Positions 25,290 to 32,488 of a stretch of DNA of 32,488 nt are shown one piece after another. Position numbers and translations under genes: made by a program. Under the pieces are notes generated by a model that was not told the DNA's origin, made no database searches, and saw only the letters and a program-made list of their open reading frames with translations. The DNA is from a virus: the IMG/VR virus record IMGVR_UViG_3300044641_002779, positions 1-32,488 of that record. One strand, given 5' to 3'. Every line of letters starts with the position of its first letter. Within the stretch, counting starts at the first letter, position 1.

Positions 25290-26943
25290 TAAATATCTTG
25301 GAAATTCCAATCTGAAGGCAGCGGGAGTAAATGTCAATTTCTCACCGGAGCAGATTGAAGAGTATGTGAAATGCTCACAGGATCCCCTGTACTTCATCAA
25401 GAACTATGTGAAGATTGTGTCACTCGACAAGGGCTTGGTGCCTTTCGAGCCGTATGACTTTCAAGAGGAAATGATTAAAATCATTCACGAAAACCGTTTC
25501 GTGATCGGCAAACTGCCCCGTCAGACCGGCAAGTCCACCACAATCATTTCGTATCTGCTCCACTATGTGCTGTTCAATCAAAGCATGAGCGTGGCTATCT
25601 TGGCTAACAAACTAAACACCGCCCGTGAACTGCTGGGTCGCTTGAAACTAGCCTACGAGTACCTGCCCATGTGGTTGCAGCAGGGCGTGGTGGAGTGGAA
25701 CAAGGGATCCATTGTATTGGAGAACGGCTCCAAAATTCTTGCGTCAGCCACATCATCGTCTGCGGTGCGTGGTGGATCGTTCAACTACATCTTCCTTGAC
25801 GAGTTTGCGTATGTGCCGCAGAATGTGGCAGAAGAGTTTTTCTCGTCCGTGTATCCCACTATCACCAGCGGTCAAAGCACGAAAGTCACAATCATCTCTA
25901 CACCCAAGGGCTTGAATATGTTCTACCGCTTTTGGGTGAACGCTAGCAAAAAGCCTGGCGAAGAAGGAAAAAACGAGTATGTACCGATTGAGGTGCATTG
26001 GAGCGATGTGCCTGGTCGTGATGAAGCGTGGAAAAAGCAAACCATCTCCAACACATCAGCGGAGCAGTTTCGCACCGAGTTTGAGTGTGAATTTCTTGGC
26101 TCCATGCACACACTTGTGCATCCTGAAAAAATTAAATGCATGGTGTACCGCACACCCGAATATTACAATGCAGAGGGGTTGCGCGTGTATCAACGCCCGA
26201 TGCCTGACCACAAATATGTCACGGTGGTGGACACAGCACGGGGACAGGGGCTTGACTACCACGCATTCACTGTAGTGGATGTCACTGCTATTCCGTATCG
26301 GGTTGTGGCTACTTTCCGCAACAACGAGTTGCCGCCCATGTTGTACCCCAATGCCATCTATCCTATTCTGCGGCAGTACAACAATGCGTACTGTTTGGTG
26401 GAGGTAAACGACATTGGCGGTCAGGTAGCAGATATTCTGCACGATGATTTGGAGTACGACAATGTGGTGTATGTGTCCACACAGGGGCGCAAGGGGCAAG
26501 TGGTGAACGGCGGTTTCGGTGGCAGGGGCGGATCCATGAAGGGGGTAAAAACCTCTACGGCGGTGAAACGCATTGGCTGCTCCATTCTGAAGAATCTGAT
26601 TGAAGACACCAAACTTATAGTGGAAGACTTTAATATAGTGGACGAGTTTTGCTCGTTTGTAGCCAAAGGCGATTCGTTTGAAGCAGAAGACAACCACCAC
26701 GACGATCTGGTAATGACGCTCGTGCTGTTTGGTTGGCTCACCACCCAAGCCTATTTCAAGTCCATTACAGGCAGTGATATCCGTAAAGACTTGTACGAAG
26801 AGCAAATGAAAAATTTGGAAGAAGAAATGACCCCCTTTGGATTTGTGGATACAGGGGCTTCGGAAAATACTTTTACAGATGCCAGTGGCACATCTTGGAA
26901 AGTGAATGGGGGCGAAAACCTAGATATGGGGTGGACTTTCTGA
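25282..26943 (+). CDS. 17: Terminase large subunit gp17 (packaging ATPase and nuclease)
   Basis: 553 aa from the ATG at 25282 (an in-frame TTG at 25264 would add six residues inside gp16 and is not favoured); T4 gp17 is 610 aa. It pumps DNA into the prohead using ATP and cuts concatemers at headful. N-terminal ATPase: Walker A LPRQTGKST (78-86, catalytic K84), Walker B IFLDEF (170-175, D173, E174), coupling motif ISTPKG (205-210). C-terminal RNase-H-like nuclease: acidic residues D317 in VTVVDTARGQG, with D325 in LDYHA close by, E374 in CLVEVND, and D474/D475 in HHDDLVM. This matches the family triad of an Asp, a Glu and an Asp. The start is shorter than T4 gp17 by about 60 residues at the N-terminus. 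Overlap with gp16 implies coupled translation. Confidence 0.97.
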   Translation: MSNKYLGNSNLKAAGVNVNFSPEQIEEYVKCSQDPLYFIKNYVKIVSLDKGLVPFEPYDFQEEMIKIIHENRFVIGKLPRQTGKSTTIISYLLHYVLFNQSMSVAILANKLNTARELLGRLKLAYEYLPMWLQQGVVEWNKGSIVLENGSKILASATSSSAVRGGSFNYIFLDEFAYVPQNVAEEFFSSVYPTITSGQSTKVTIISTPKGLNMFYRFWVNASKKPGEEGKNEYVPIEVHWSDVPGRDEAWKKQTISNTSAEQFRTEFECEFLGSMHTLVHPEKIKCMVYRTPEYYNAEGLRVYQRPMPDHKYVTVVDTARGQGLDYHAFTVVDVTAIPYRVVATFRNNELPPMLYPNAIYPILRQYNNAYCLVEVNDIGGQVADILHDDLEYDNVVYVSTQGRKGQVVNGGFGGRGGSMKGVKTSTAVKRIGCSILKNLIEDTKLIVEDFNIVDEFCSFVAKGDSFEAEDNHHDDLVMTLVLFGWLTTQAYFKSITGSDIRKDLYEEQMKNLEEEMTPFGFVDTGASENTFTDASGTSWKVNGGENLDMGWTF

Positions 26944-26959
26944 CCCGTTTGTGAATCTT

Positions 26960-26967
26960 TCAAAATA
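26960..26967 (+). promoter_or_regulatory. Weak late-promoter-like box TCAAAATA before gp18
   Basis: The 84-base gap between gp17 and gp18 is the longest in the window. TCAAAATA differs by one base from the TCTAAATA seen before gp13 and gp19, and lies 60 bases before the gp18 ATG. No better box was found there. A strong AAGGAG ribosome site follows at about 27014-27019. Confidence 0.3.
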
Positions 26968-27027
26968 ATACATACAAACAGAAGCACAGTCGCAAAGCAT
27001 TGACTTCTTCACGAAGGAGAAACACAA

Positions 27028-29121
27028 ATGGCATTTAGAGTAAGCCCTGGCGTAAGCATTAAAGAGATTGACCTGACCACCATTGTTCCTGCGATTGCCA
27101 CCACTCCCGGCGGCTTTGCAGGTTACTTCCATTGGGGTCCCACCGATGAGATTGTCACGGTTACGGCTACAACCGAACTGGCTAACATCTTCGGCAAGCC
27201 GCAAAACGATAACTTCATCGACTTCTACACCCCTGCCAACTTCTTGTCTTACGGCAACAATATGCAGGTTGTGCGTGTGGTTGGTGCCACGGCTAACAAC
27301 GCAAGCGTGACCGCTCTTGGCGTGTGCTATGCAGCATCGGCTGGAAATTTTATTATTAAGAACGAAACCGATTTCAATTCTAGCACCACGGTTACCACTG
27401 CATCAACACAATCAGCAAACAACTCCGCTTTGTTTGCTGCCAAGTATCCCGGCGCACTTGGGTCTTCTCTCAAAGTTGTTGTCACCAATGGATCAGGAAC
27501 TACTGCCGCAATTCTTGCGGGAGCCGCTGTACAGGGTGCGACTTTCATCACTGTTTTGGTGGGAAATACTTTCGACAAGAAGTATTTTGCTGTTGGAGAT
27601 CAAGTCACATTCAGTGACGGAACTTCGGTTACTGTTTCAGGAGTGCGTAGAATCACAAACGGACTCACTGCCGCACCTGTATATTCTGATTCCATCGCTC
27701 CAGTCTTCAAAGATTTCTATGGAGTAACCAGTGGGTATAACGCCGTTGCGGCACTCGTCCCTGCTGCCTCTGGTTTGAGCGCACACCATATCTATCTGGA
27801 ACTTTCGGATCTTGTTCCAGTTACACAGAGTGTAGGAACAGCACTATCAATCAAGAGTGTGTACGCATACAAGGTTGGCTCCAATGCAGCAACCACTCCA
27901 TACGCCGCTGATGCCGGTGGTACTGGCGATTTGGTGAATGTGCTTATTCTTGACAAAGACGGTACATGGACGGGAACACAGAACACGCTGATTGAGAAGT
28001 TTGAAGGACTATCCCGCGCAACCAATGCTCTCAAAAATGACGGCAGCAGCAACTACTACAAGACTGTCATCAATGATCAGTCTAATTATGTGTGGGCTTT
28101 GTCGGCTGATCTTGGCACTACTGCTTCCAATCTCGGGGCAGGATATACATCTTGGGCGGCTCCTGGTCTAACCACTGCTGTTGGTGCGGGTGTAAACTCT
28201 TACCAACTCACGGGTGGTGTAAGTTCTCTCCCAACTGATTCCCTCCGTTGGGCTAACGGTTGGAGCAAGTTTGCTGATGCAGATTTGGTGGATGTGTCTC
28301 TACTGCCAACAGGTAATGCTTCGGCAACGCTTGAGCAGTTGATCATCCAAAATGTCTGCGAAAAGCGTCTTGACTGCATGGCATTCGTGTCGTGTGCGTC
28401 AACCGATGTGGCAAACACCCTGCCGTACCAAGCCTTGAACAACCTCAAGACTTTCCGCGACACCACACTCAACATCAATTCGTCCTACGCAGTTCTTGAC
28501 AGCGGTTGGAAGTATCAGTTGGACACTTACAACAACCTGCTTCGTCTTGTGCCGCTGAACGCGGACATTGCGGGTCTGGTTGCTCGTACCGAGTTCACCA
28601 ACGAAGCGTGGTTCTCGCCAGCAGGCTTCAACCGTGGTCAACTCAACAATGTGGTCAAGTTGGCGTACAACCCCACACAGGAAGCCCATCGTGACGAGTT
28701 GTACACCCGTCAGATTAATCCTGTGGTGTCCTTCCCAGGAGAGGGAACCATTCTGTACGGCGACAAGACCATGCAGACTCGTCCGTCCGCGTTTGACCGC
28801 ATCAATGTCCGTCGGTTGTTCATCATTCTTGAGAAGGCGATTGCCACCGCTTCGAAGTTCTTCCTGTTCGAGCAGAACGATGAGTTCACTCGCGTACAGT
28901 TCAAGAACCTCGTGGTTCCGTTCCTGAAGACCATTCAGGCACGCCGTGGTATCACCGACTTCAAGGTGGTGTGCGATGAAACCAACAACACAGGTGAAGT
29001 AATTGACCGCAACGAGTTCGTGGCTGACATCTTTGTCAAGCCAACCCGTAGCGTAAACTTCATCTCCCTGAACTTTGTTGCAACAAAGACAGGCGTAAAC
29101 TTCAGCGAAGTCGGCGGTTAA
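27028..29121 (+). CDS. 18: Contractile tail sheath protein gp18
   Basis: 697 aa; T4 gp18 is 659 aa. It polymerises around the gp19 tube and contracts to drive it through the host envelope. ATG at 27028 with AAGGAG. The N-terminus FRVSPGVSIKEIDLTTIVPAIATTPGGFAGYFHWGP is the hallmark opening of phage sheath proteins. The C-terminal core contains SSYAVLDSGWKYQLDTYN, then VPLNADIAGLVARTEFTNEAWFSPAGFNRG, FPGEGTILYGDKTMQ, INVRRLFIILEKAIATASKFFLFEQND and the closing NFISLNFVATKTGVNF strand. This is the conserved fold that links neighbouring subunits. The middle (about 110-420) is variable outer domain, rich in Ala/Ser/Thr, and is the probable exposed face. It is followed by gp19 with its own promoter-like box. 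Confidence 0.96.
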   Translation: MAFRVSPGVSIKEIDLTTIVPAIATTPGGFAGYFHWGPTDEIVTVTATTELANIFGKPQNDNFIDFYTPANFLSYGNNMQVVRVVGATANNASVTALGVCYAASAGNFIIKNETDFNSSTTVTTASTQSANNSALFAAKYPGALGSSLKVVVTNGSGTTAAILAGAAVQGATFITVLVGNTFDKKYFAVGDQVTFSDGTSVTVSGVRRITNGLTAAPVYSDSIAPVFKDFYGVTSGYNAVAALVPAASGLSAHHIYLELSDLVPVTQSVGTALSIKSVYAYKVGSNAATTPYAADAGGTGDLVNVLILDKDGTWTGTQNTLIEKFEGLSRATNALKNDGSSNYYKTVINDQSNYVWALSADLGTTASNLGAGYTSWAAPGLTTAVGAGVNSYQLTGGVSSLPTDSLRWANGWSKFADADLVDVSLLPTGNASATLEQLIIQNVCEKRLDCMAFVSCASTDVANTLPYQALNNLKTFRDTTLNINSSYAVLDSGWKYQLDTYNNLLRLVPLNADIAGLVARTEFTNEAWFSPAGFNRGQLNNVVKLAYNPTQEAHRDELYTRQINPVVSFPGEGTILYGDKTMQTRPSAFDRINVRRLFIILEKAIATASKFFLFEQNDEFTRVQFKNLVVPFLKTIQARRGITDFKVVCDETNNTGEVIDRNEFVADIFVKPTRSVNFISLNFVATKTGVNFSEVGG

Positions 29122-29123
29122 GG

Positions 29124-29131
29124 TCTAAATA
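29124..29131 (+). promoter_or_regulatory. Late-promoter-like box TCTAAATA before gp19
   Basis: Identical to the box before gp13, with the same 17-base spacing to the ATG and a strong AAGGAGTAA between. In the 27-base gap after gp18 it would give the abundant tube protein its own transcript. Confidence 0.7.
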
Positions 29132-29148
29132 AGACTAAGGAGTAATCC

Positions 29149-29760
29149 ATGCCAGTAGATCCATCAAATAACATTCAGGGTTTCGTAAACGCCTTCGCTG
29201 GCGGTGGTGTTCGCACTAATCTGTTCAAGGTCACGGGAAACATTCCCGGATATTCGAACAACCGCGCCATCTCGTTCTTGTGCAAGGCAGCACAGATTCC
29301 TGCGTCCTCGCTTGGAACCATTGAGGTTCCGTATCGTGGTCGCCGCATCAAACTGCCAGGAGATCGTACATTCCAAGACTGGACTATCACGATCATCTCT
29401 GATGCCAACATGAGCCTGCGTTCGTATTTCGAGGCTTGGAGCATGACATTCAATTCCCATGTCTCTAATGTGGCTCCGACAAACTTCATGCGTTTCATGC
29501 CTACATGGTCTGTAACGCAATTGAAGCGCGATGGCGAAGCACTCCGTACATACAACTTCATTGGGTGCTATCCAAGTGAAGTTGGTGCAATTGACCTTTC
29601 GTTTGAAAACAACGATCAGATTGCCGAATTCCCTGTCACCATTAACTTCTCATGGTGGGAAGCCGCTCCAGGTGGAGCAGTTCCTGCTACGGGTACTGGA
29701 CAGGAGAACATTCAGTCCACGGTGCAGAGAACCGGAATCAATATCGGTCCCGGTTTCTGA
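29149..29760 (+). CDS. 19: Tail tube protein gp19
   Basis: 203 aa; T4 gp19 is 163 aa. Hexameric rings of it stack to form the rigid tube inside the sheath. ATG at 29149 with AAGGAG. Features: an N-terminal IQGFVNAFAGGGVRTNLFKVTGNIPG strand-loop, FLCKAAQIPASSLGTIEVPYRGRRIKLPGDRTFQDWTITIISD (the inner beta barrel strands), YFEAWSMTFNSHVSN, and IGCYPSEVGAIDLSFENNDQIAEFPVTINFSWWE. A flexible Gly/Thr/Gln C-terminal tail follows. It is next to gp18 as in T4. The longer length than T4 comes from the C-terminal tail and one loop. Confidence 0.95.
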   Translation: MPVDPSNNIQGFVNAFAGGGVRTNLFKVTGNIPGYSNNRAISFLCKAAQIPASSLGTIEVPYRGRRIKLPGDRTFQDWTITIISDANMSLRSYFEAWSMTFNSHVSNVAPTNFMRFMPTWSVTQLKRDGEALRTYNFIGCYPSEVGAIDLSFENNDQIAEFPVTINFSWWEAAPGGAVPATGTGQENIQSTVQRTGINIGPGF

Positions 29761-29787
29761 CGCTCCTTTTGACAGGATTCTTTATTC

Positions 29788-31428
29788 ATGGCTATTAATC
29801 TATTTGGATTCACTATCTCTAAAAAAGAGACTTCTGTGGAGGAAACTCCCAAGAAGTCTCTTTCCTTTGTCGCACCCGAGCAGGATGACGGCTCAGTACC
29901 AATAGAGGTTGGTGGATACTTTGGAACAGTGGTTGACTTTGATGGCACCATCAAGTCCGACATTGAACTCATTCGCAAGTACCGCGACATGGCACTCCAC
30001 CCTGAAGTGGAATCTGCCATTGCGGATATTTGCAATGAAGCCATTGTGTACGATGAAACTTTTAAAACCGTAAAGATTGACACTGCCAATCTGAAACAGT
30101 CCAAGTCCATCAAGGACAAGGTGGAAGCAGAGTTTGATGAAATTCTTGGGCTGCTAGATTTCTCGCGCCGCAGTTACGAGATTTTCCGTAAGTGGTACAT
30201 CGACAGCCGCCTGTACTACCACATCATTATTGATGACAAGAACAAGAAGAAGGGTATTGTAGAACTGCGTCCTATTGATCCCACAAAGATCCGTAAGGTT
30301 CGCAAGATCAACAAGAAGCCTCTTGACAAGATGGCTCCTGCTAATGTCAAAGTGGTTACCTCGGTTGAAGAGTTCTATGTGTTCAACGAGCAGGAGCCAA
30401 ACTCCACTGCCCTGTCGATGGAAGGGTTGAAGATTCAGCCAGACTCCATCTGCTTTGTTCACAGTGGACTGTTTGATGCGTATCACAAAAAGATCATTGG
30501 ATATCTGCACAAGGCTATCAAGGCACTGAACCAACTCCGCATGATTGAAGACGCAGTGGTGATCTATCGCATCACCCGCGCTCCCGAGCGGCGCGTGTTC
30601 TATGTGGATGTAGGCAATCTGCCCAAGCAAAAGGCAGAAGAGTATGTGCGCGGACTCATGCAGCGGTATCGTAACAAACTCATGTACGATTCCAGCACGG
30701 GCGAAGTGCAAGACGCACGCAAGCACCTGTCCATGCTTGAGGACTTCTGGATGCCACGACGCGAAGGCGGTCGCGGCACAGAGATTCAGACGCTTGAGGG
30801 CGGGCAGAATCTTTCGGAAATGGAAGATGTCAAGTACTTCCAAAAGAAACTATTTCAGTCTCTGAATGTTCCAAGTTCGCGTCTTGAAGAAGGCACGGGC
30901 TTCAACTTGGGCAAGGCTTCCGAGATTAGCCGCGATGAAGTAAAGTTCTTCAAGTTTATTGAACGCCTACGCATGAAGTTCTCTGAACTGTTCCTTGAAC
31001 TGCTGCGTGTGCAGTTGGTTCTCAAGGGTATCATCCGTGAGGACGAGTGGGAAGAAATCGAAGATCGTATTGGATTCCAATTTGCCAAGGACTCGCACTT
31101 CTCCGAACTCAAGGAAAGTGAAATACTCAAGGATCGTCTACAGTCCGCTCGTGACGCGGAAGACTTTGTTGGCAAGTACTACTCCCGTGAATGGGTTCGT
31201 AGAAAAATATTGCGTCAAACCGAAGACGACATAGAGCAAATAGATAAACAAATCACTATGGAAGAAAAGAGTGGTGTGCTGATGATGCCTGGACAGGAAG
31301 CAGGGGCTATGCCCACGCCAGAAATGGCACCTGCCCCCGCCGCTCCTGCCCCACAAGGTGCAGGGCAACAACCACAGGTAACAATTGGTGAAATCGTTCC
31401 TGATGACGAAAAGGGATTCAATCAGTAA
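29788..31428 (+). CDS. 20: Portal vertex protein gp20
   Basis: 546 aa; T4 gp20 is 524 aa. Twelve copies make the portal that nucleates prohead assembly and is the DNA channel. ATG at 29788, with a modest AGGAT upstream and no clear own promoter. Features: the YRDMALHPEVESAIADICNEAIV opening helix, YYHIIIDDKNKKKGIVELRPIDPTKIRKVRKI, and the widely shared block RAPERRVFYVDVGNLPKQKAEEYV to LEDFWMPRREGGRGTEIQTL, then YFQKKLFQSLNVPSSRLEE. The last 55 residues are a Pro/Ala/Gln/Met-rich tail (APAPAAPAPQGAGQQP) that looks disordered and could bind core or terminase. A long stem-loop lies in codons 13-26. Its low copy per virion, next to the highly expressed gp19, makes down-regulation plausible. Confidence 0.96.
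   Translation: MAINLFGFTISKKETSVEETPKKSLSFVAPEQDDGSVPIEVGGYFGTVVDFDGTIKSDIELIRKYRDMALHPEVESAIADICNEAIVYDETFKTVKIDTANLKQSKSIKDKVEAEFDEILGLLDFSRRSYEIFRKWYIDSRLYYHIIIDDKNKKKGIVELRPIDPTKIRKVRKINKKPLDKMAPANVKVVTSVEEFYVFNEQEPNSTALSMEGLKIQPDSICFVHSGLFDAYHKKIIGYLHKAIKALNQLRMIEDAVVIYRITRAPERRVFYVDVGNLPKQKAEEYVRGLMQRYRNKLMYDSSTGEVQDARKHLSMLEDFWMPRREGGRGTEIQTLEGGQNLSEMEDVKYFQKKLFQSLNVPSSRLEEGTGFNLGKASEISRDEVKFFKFIERLRMKFSELFLELLRVQLVLKGIIREDEWEEIEDRIGFQFAKDSHFSELKESEILKDRLQSARDAEDFVGKYYSREWVRRKILRQTEDDIEQIDKQITMEEKSGVLMMPGQEAGAMPTPEMAPAPAAPAPQGAGQQPQVTIGEIVPDDEKGFNQ
29824..29863 (+). other. Long RNA stem-loop at the 5' end of the portal gene
   Basis: AAAGAGACTTCT (29824-29835) pairs perfectly with AGAAGTCTCTTT (29852-29863). 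Inside, GGAG (29838-29841) pairs with CTCC (29846-29849) around a GAAA tetraloop, with a 2x2 internal loop (GT/CA) between the stems. The whole structure lies 36-75 bases after the A of the gp20 ATG. It is followed by CCTTTG, not a clear U-run, so it is not a standard terminator. It may dampen gp20 translation or transcription, or mark an RNA cleavage site; function unproven. Confidence 0.8.
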
Positions 31429-31436
31429 GGTAAATC

Positions 31437-31601
31437 ATGCTAAATTCATTTGAAGAATTCAAGACTGCCATATATTCGTCCCTTCGTGACAAGGTATCAG
31501 AGCGCATAGATACCGAGCGAGAGTATATTTCAAACGATTTGCTGCGGGGAGAAGCCCCCGCAGACGCAGAAGAAACACAGTCAAACACAGACGAAAACTA
31601 A
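31437..31601 (+). CDS. Small acidic protein at the gp67 position (prohead core candidate)
   Basis: 54 aa from ATG at 31437 (TAAGGT upstream as ribosome site) to TAA at 31599-31601. It begins MLNSFEEFKTAIYSSLRDKVSERIDTEREY, one predicted helix, and ends in an acidic, Glu/Asp/Gln-rich tail (RGEAPADAEETQSNTDEN). In T4 the order 20-67-68-21 places the 80-aa prohead core protein gp67 immediately after the portal, and its C-terminal half is acidic. Position, size class and acidity suggest a functional counterpart. Sequence similarity to T4 gp67 is not visible by eye, so the symbol is withheld. The late-promoter-like box for the next gene overlaps this stop. Confidence 0.6.
   Translation: MLNSFEEFKTAIYSSLRDKVSERIDTEREYISNDLLRGEAPADAEETQSNTDEN
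31542..31563 (+). other. GC-rich stem-loop in the gp67-position ORF
   Basis: CTGCGGGG (31542-31549) pairs perfectly with CCCCGCAG (31556-31563) around a six-base loop, AGAAGC. There is no T-run after it, so a classic terminator is unlikely. It sits about 35 bases before the promoter-like box that precedes the gp68-like gene. Confidence 0.75.
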
Positions 31602-31604
31602 ATA
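31597..31604 (+). promoter_or_regulatory. Late-promoter-like box ACTAAATA before the gp68-like gene
   Basis: Same octamer as at 16790. It overlaps the stop of the small acidic ORF and lies 24 bases before the gp68-like ATG, with AAAGGAGA between. Confidence 0.6.
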
Positions 31605-31628
31605 ATACTGTCGCCAAAGGAGAGATGT

Positions 31629-32177
31629 ATGGACACCAATAAACTGATTGCAAAAGCACTGCTTAACAAGAGTTTTTCTGAAGCCAAGGAATTGGTCTTC
31701 AAGTCGCTCTACGCCAAGTCTTCTCTTGCATTGGACGAGGCTCGTTACGATGTGGCTAACAGCGTGTTCAACGAAGCCAAGACCTCTCCTGACACCGGCG
31801 TTCCTGCTGGTGCAAGCGAAGACAAGTTCAAGGCTGCTCGCGCTACAATCAAGAAGGCAGGCTACAAGGCTAAACTCGGCAAGGGCGTTCCCGCTGGTGC
31901 CGTGAAAGAAGAAGCCGAACTAGACGAGATGGCAATCACCGCTGCCCGTGCGCGTGAACACAATCGCGCAATAGATCGTGCTGACTATAAGGCTTGGGCA
32001 TATACGAATCCCGATAATCGTCAGGGAATGTGGAAAGACGGCAAAGCCAAGAGTCCTGCTCATATCAAGAAGGGCAAAGGACTTGAGAAGGCTTACGACA
32101 CTGCTGTGAAGAAACTAAAAAAGGAACGAGCCTCCAAGACGCTATATGGTCGTGGCGGCAAGGCGGTAAAGAAGTGA
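31629..32177 (+). CDS. Prohead core/scaffold protein, gp68-like
   Basis: 182 aa; T4 gp68 is 141 aa. It lies between the small acidic ORF and gp21, as gene 68 does. The ATG at 31629 is six bases after AAAGGAGA; an ATG four bases earlier is out of frame and soon stops. The N-terminal helix (IAKALLNKSFSEAKELVF, then YAKSSLALDEARYDVANSVFNE) follows the usual pattern for gp68-like and other scaffold proteins of T4-like phages. GVPAGA occurs twice (57-62, 86-91). VFNE|A at 47-51 resembles the gp21 cleavage pattern (hydrophobic-X-Glu before a small residue). The C-terminal 80 residues are unusually basic (KKLKKERASK, then GRGGKAVKK) and may touch DNA or the acidic core. The gene ends four bases into the gp21 start (GTGA). 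Confidence 0.7.
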   Translation: MDTNKLIAKALLNKSFSEAKELVFKSLYAKSSLALDEARYDVANSVFNEAKTSPDTGVPAGASEDKFKAARATIKKAGYKAKLGKGVPAGAVKEEAELDEMAITAARAREHNRAIDRADYKAWAYTNPDNRQGMWKDGKAKSPAHIKKGKGLEKAYDTAVKKLKKERASKTLYGRGGKAVKK

Positions 32178-32488
32178 AACTCATCACCGAAACAGTTCAG
32201 GACATCAACATTCTGACCGAAACCAAAGACGGTCAGAAGCACTACTTTATTGAAGGCGTGTTCATGCAGGCTGAAGCGAAGAATCGCAACGGTCGCGTGT
32301 ACCCAATGGCTGTCATGGAGAAGGAACTTGGTCGGTATCAGAGCGAATATGTAAAGACCAACCGCGCAATGGGCGAACTTGGACACCCCGAAGGTCCAAC
32401 CGTGAACCTAGAGCGCGTGTCTCACTTGATCAAGGATCTGCGGCTTGAAGGCAACGATGTCTACGGCAAAGCCAAAATTCTTGACACC
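32174..32488 (+). CDS. 21: Prohead protease gp21, N-terminal part (3' end outside window)
   Basis: 105 codons are visible from a GTG at 32174 to the window edge; T4 gp21 is 212 aa. It is the serine protease that processes core proteins and trims the capsid protein N-terminus before packaging. The GTG start overlaps the previous TGA (GTGA), so it depends on coupled translation; the upstream ribosome site AAGGCGG is weak. The beginning MKLITETVQDINILTE, then KHYFIEGVFMQAEAKNRNGRVYP and MGELGHPEGPTVNLERVSHLI, is the characteristic gp21 opening. H71 in ELGHPEGP is the expected catalytic-type His of the U9 protease family. The Ser lies outside the window. Confidence 0.93.
   Translation, partial: MKLITETVQDINILTETKDGQKHYFIEGVFMQAEAKNRNGRVYPMAVMEKELGRYQSEYVKTNRAMGELGHPEGPTVNLERVSHLIKDLRLEGNDVYGKAKILDT

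Noticed and set aside
25288-25295. AATAAATA resembling a late promoter box
   Set aside because: It sits just inside gp17 after the start codon, so it cannot serve gp17. The next gene start is about 1.7 kb away.
27317-27727. 136-aa forward ORF overlapping gp18
   Set aside because: It is an out-of-frame shadow of the sheath gene, with Leu/Ser-rich random-type sequence and no upstream ribosome site.
1-32488. tRNA genes, CRISPR arrays, insertion sequences, integrase or auxiliary metabolic genes
   Set aside because: None was seen. Coding is nearly continuous, and gaps of at most about 85 bases leave no room for them.

Overview
The window is a late structural-gene block of a T4-like contractile-tailed phage (myovirus). 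Every supportable gene is on the + strand, packed end to end with 1-20 nt gaps or short overlaps. Much of the order is that of T4: baseplate wedge (gp6 C-terminus, gp7-like, gp8), then neck (gp13, gp14), tail completion (gp15), terminase (gp16, gp17), sheath (gp18), tube (gp19), portal (gp20), prohead core (small acidic ORF, gp68-like) and prohead protease (gp21, cut by the window end). The sequence styles (DUF4815-type fibre protein, the 'FSDIQ-EF-G-NPISLSEYY' leader, the gp7-like leader, CTAAATA late-promoter-like boxes) resemble marine T4-like phages of the cyanomyovirus group more than enteric T4. No photosynthesis or other host-derived metabolic gene lies here, so the host cannot be fixed from this window. 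The base composition (by eye mid-40s % GC) argues against very AT-rich hosts such as SAR11.

Layout: 1-6357 baseplate wedge genes. 6367-22239 is an approximately 16 kb adhesion cassette that occupies the place of T4 genes 9-12 and wac. It holds a 1646-aa DUF4815 protein, a 64-aa coiled-coil protein, a 647-aa fibre protein, a 779-aa fibre with a split collar domain and a self-cleaving S74 chaperone, a 324-aa Cys-containing protein, a 1076-aa predicted beta-helix protein, a 626-aa LamG protein and an 88-aa unknown. 22276-26943 neck, tail completion and DNA packaging. 27028-29760 sheath and tube. 29788-32488 portal and prohead assembly.

The genes work together as a virion assembly line. gp20, the core proteins and gp21 make and mature the prohead. 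gp16/gp17 pump DNA through the portal. gp13/14 seal the head and gp15 caps the tail. gp18/gp19 form the contractile tail, gp6/7/8 the baseplate wedges, and the cassette supplies host-recognition fibres.

The points most worth a second look are: a low-GC lectin-like domain apparently nested inside another lectin-like domain in the gp7-like baseplate protein; a roughly 120-155-aa module present three times across two adjacent fibre genes; a phage-collar domain interrupted by about 115 residues; a near-perfect long RNA hairpin (12-bp stem, GAAA-capped inner stem) in the first codons of the portal gene; and a set of T/ACTAAATA boxes placed before four genes. No tRNA, CRISPR array, insertion sequence or integrase was seen. 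No gene-free stretch exceeds about 85 bases.
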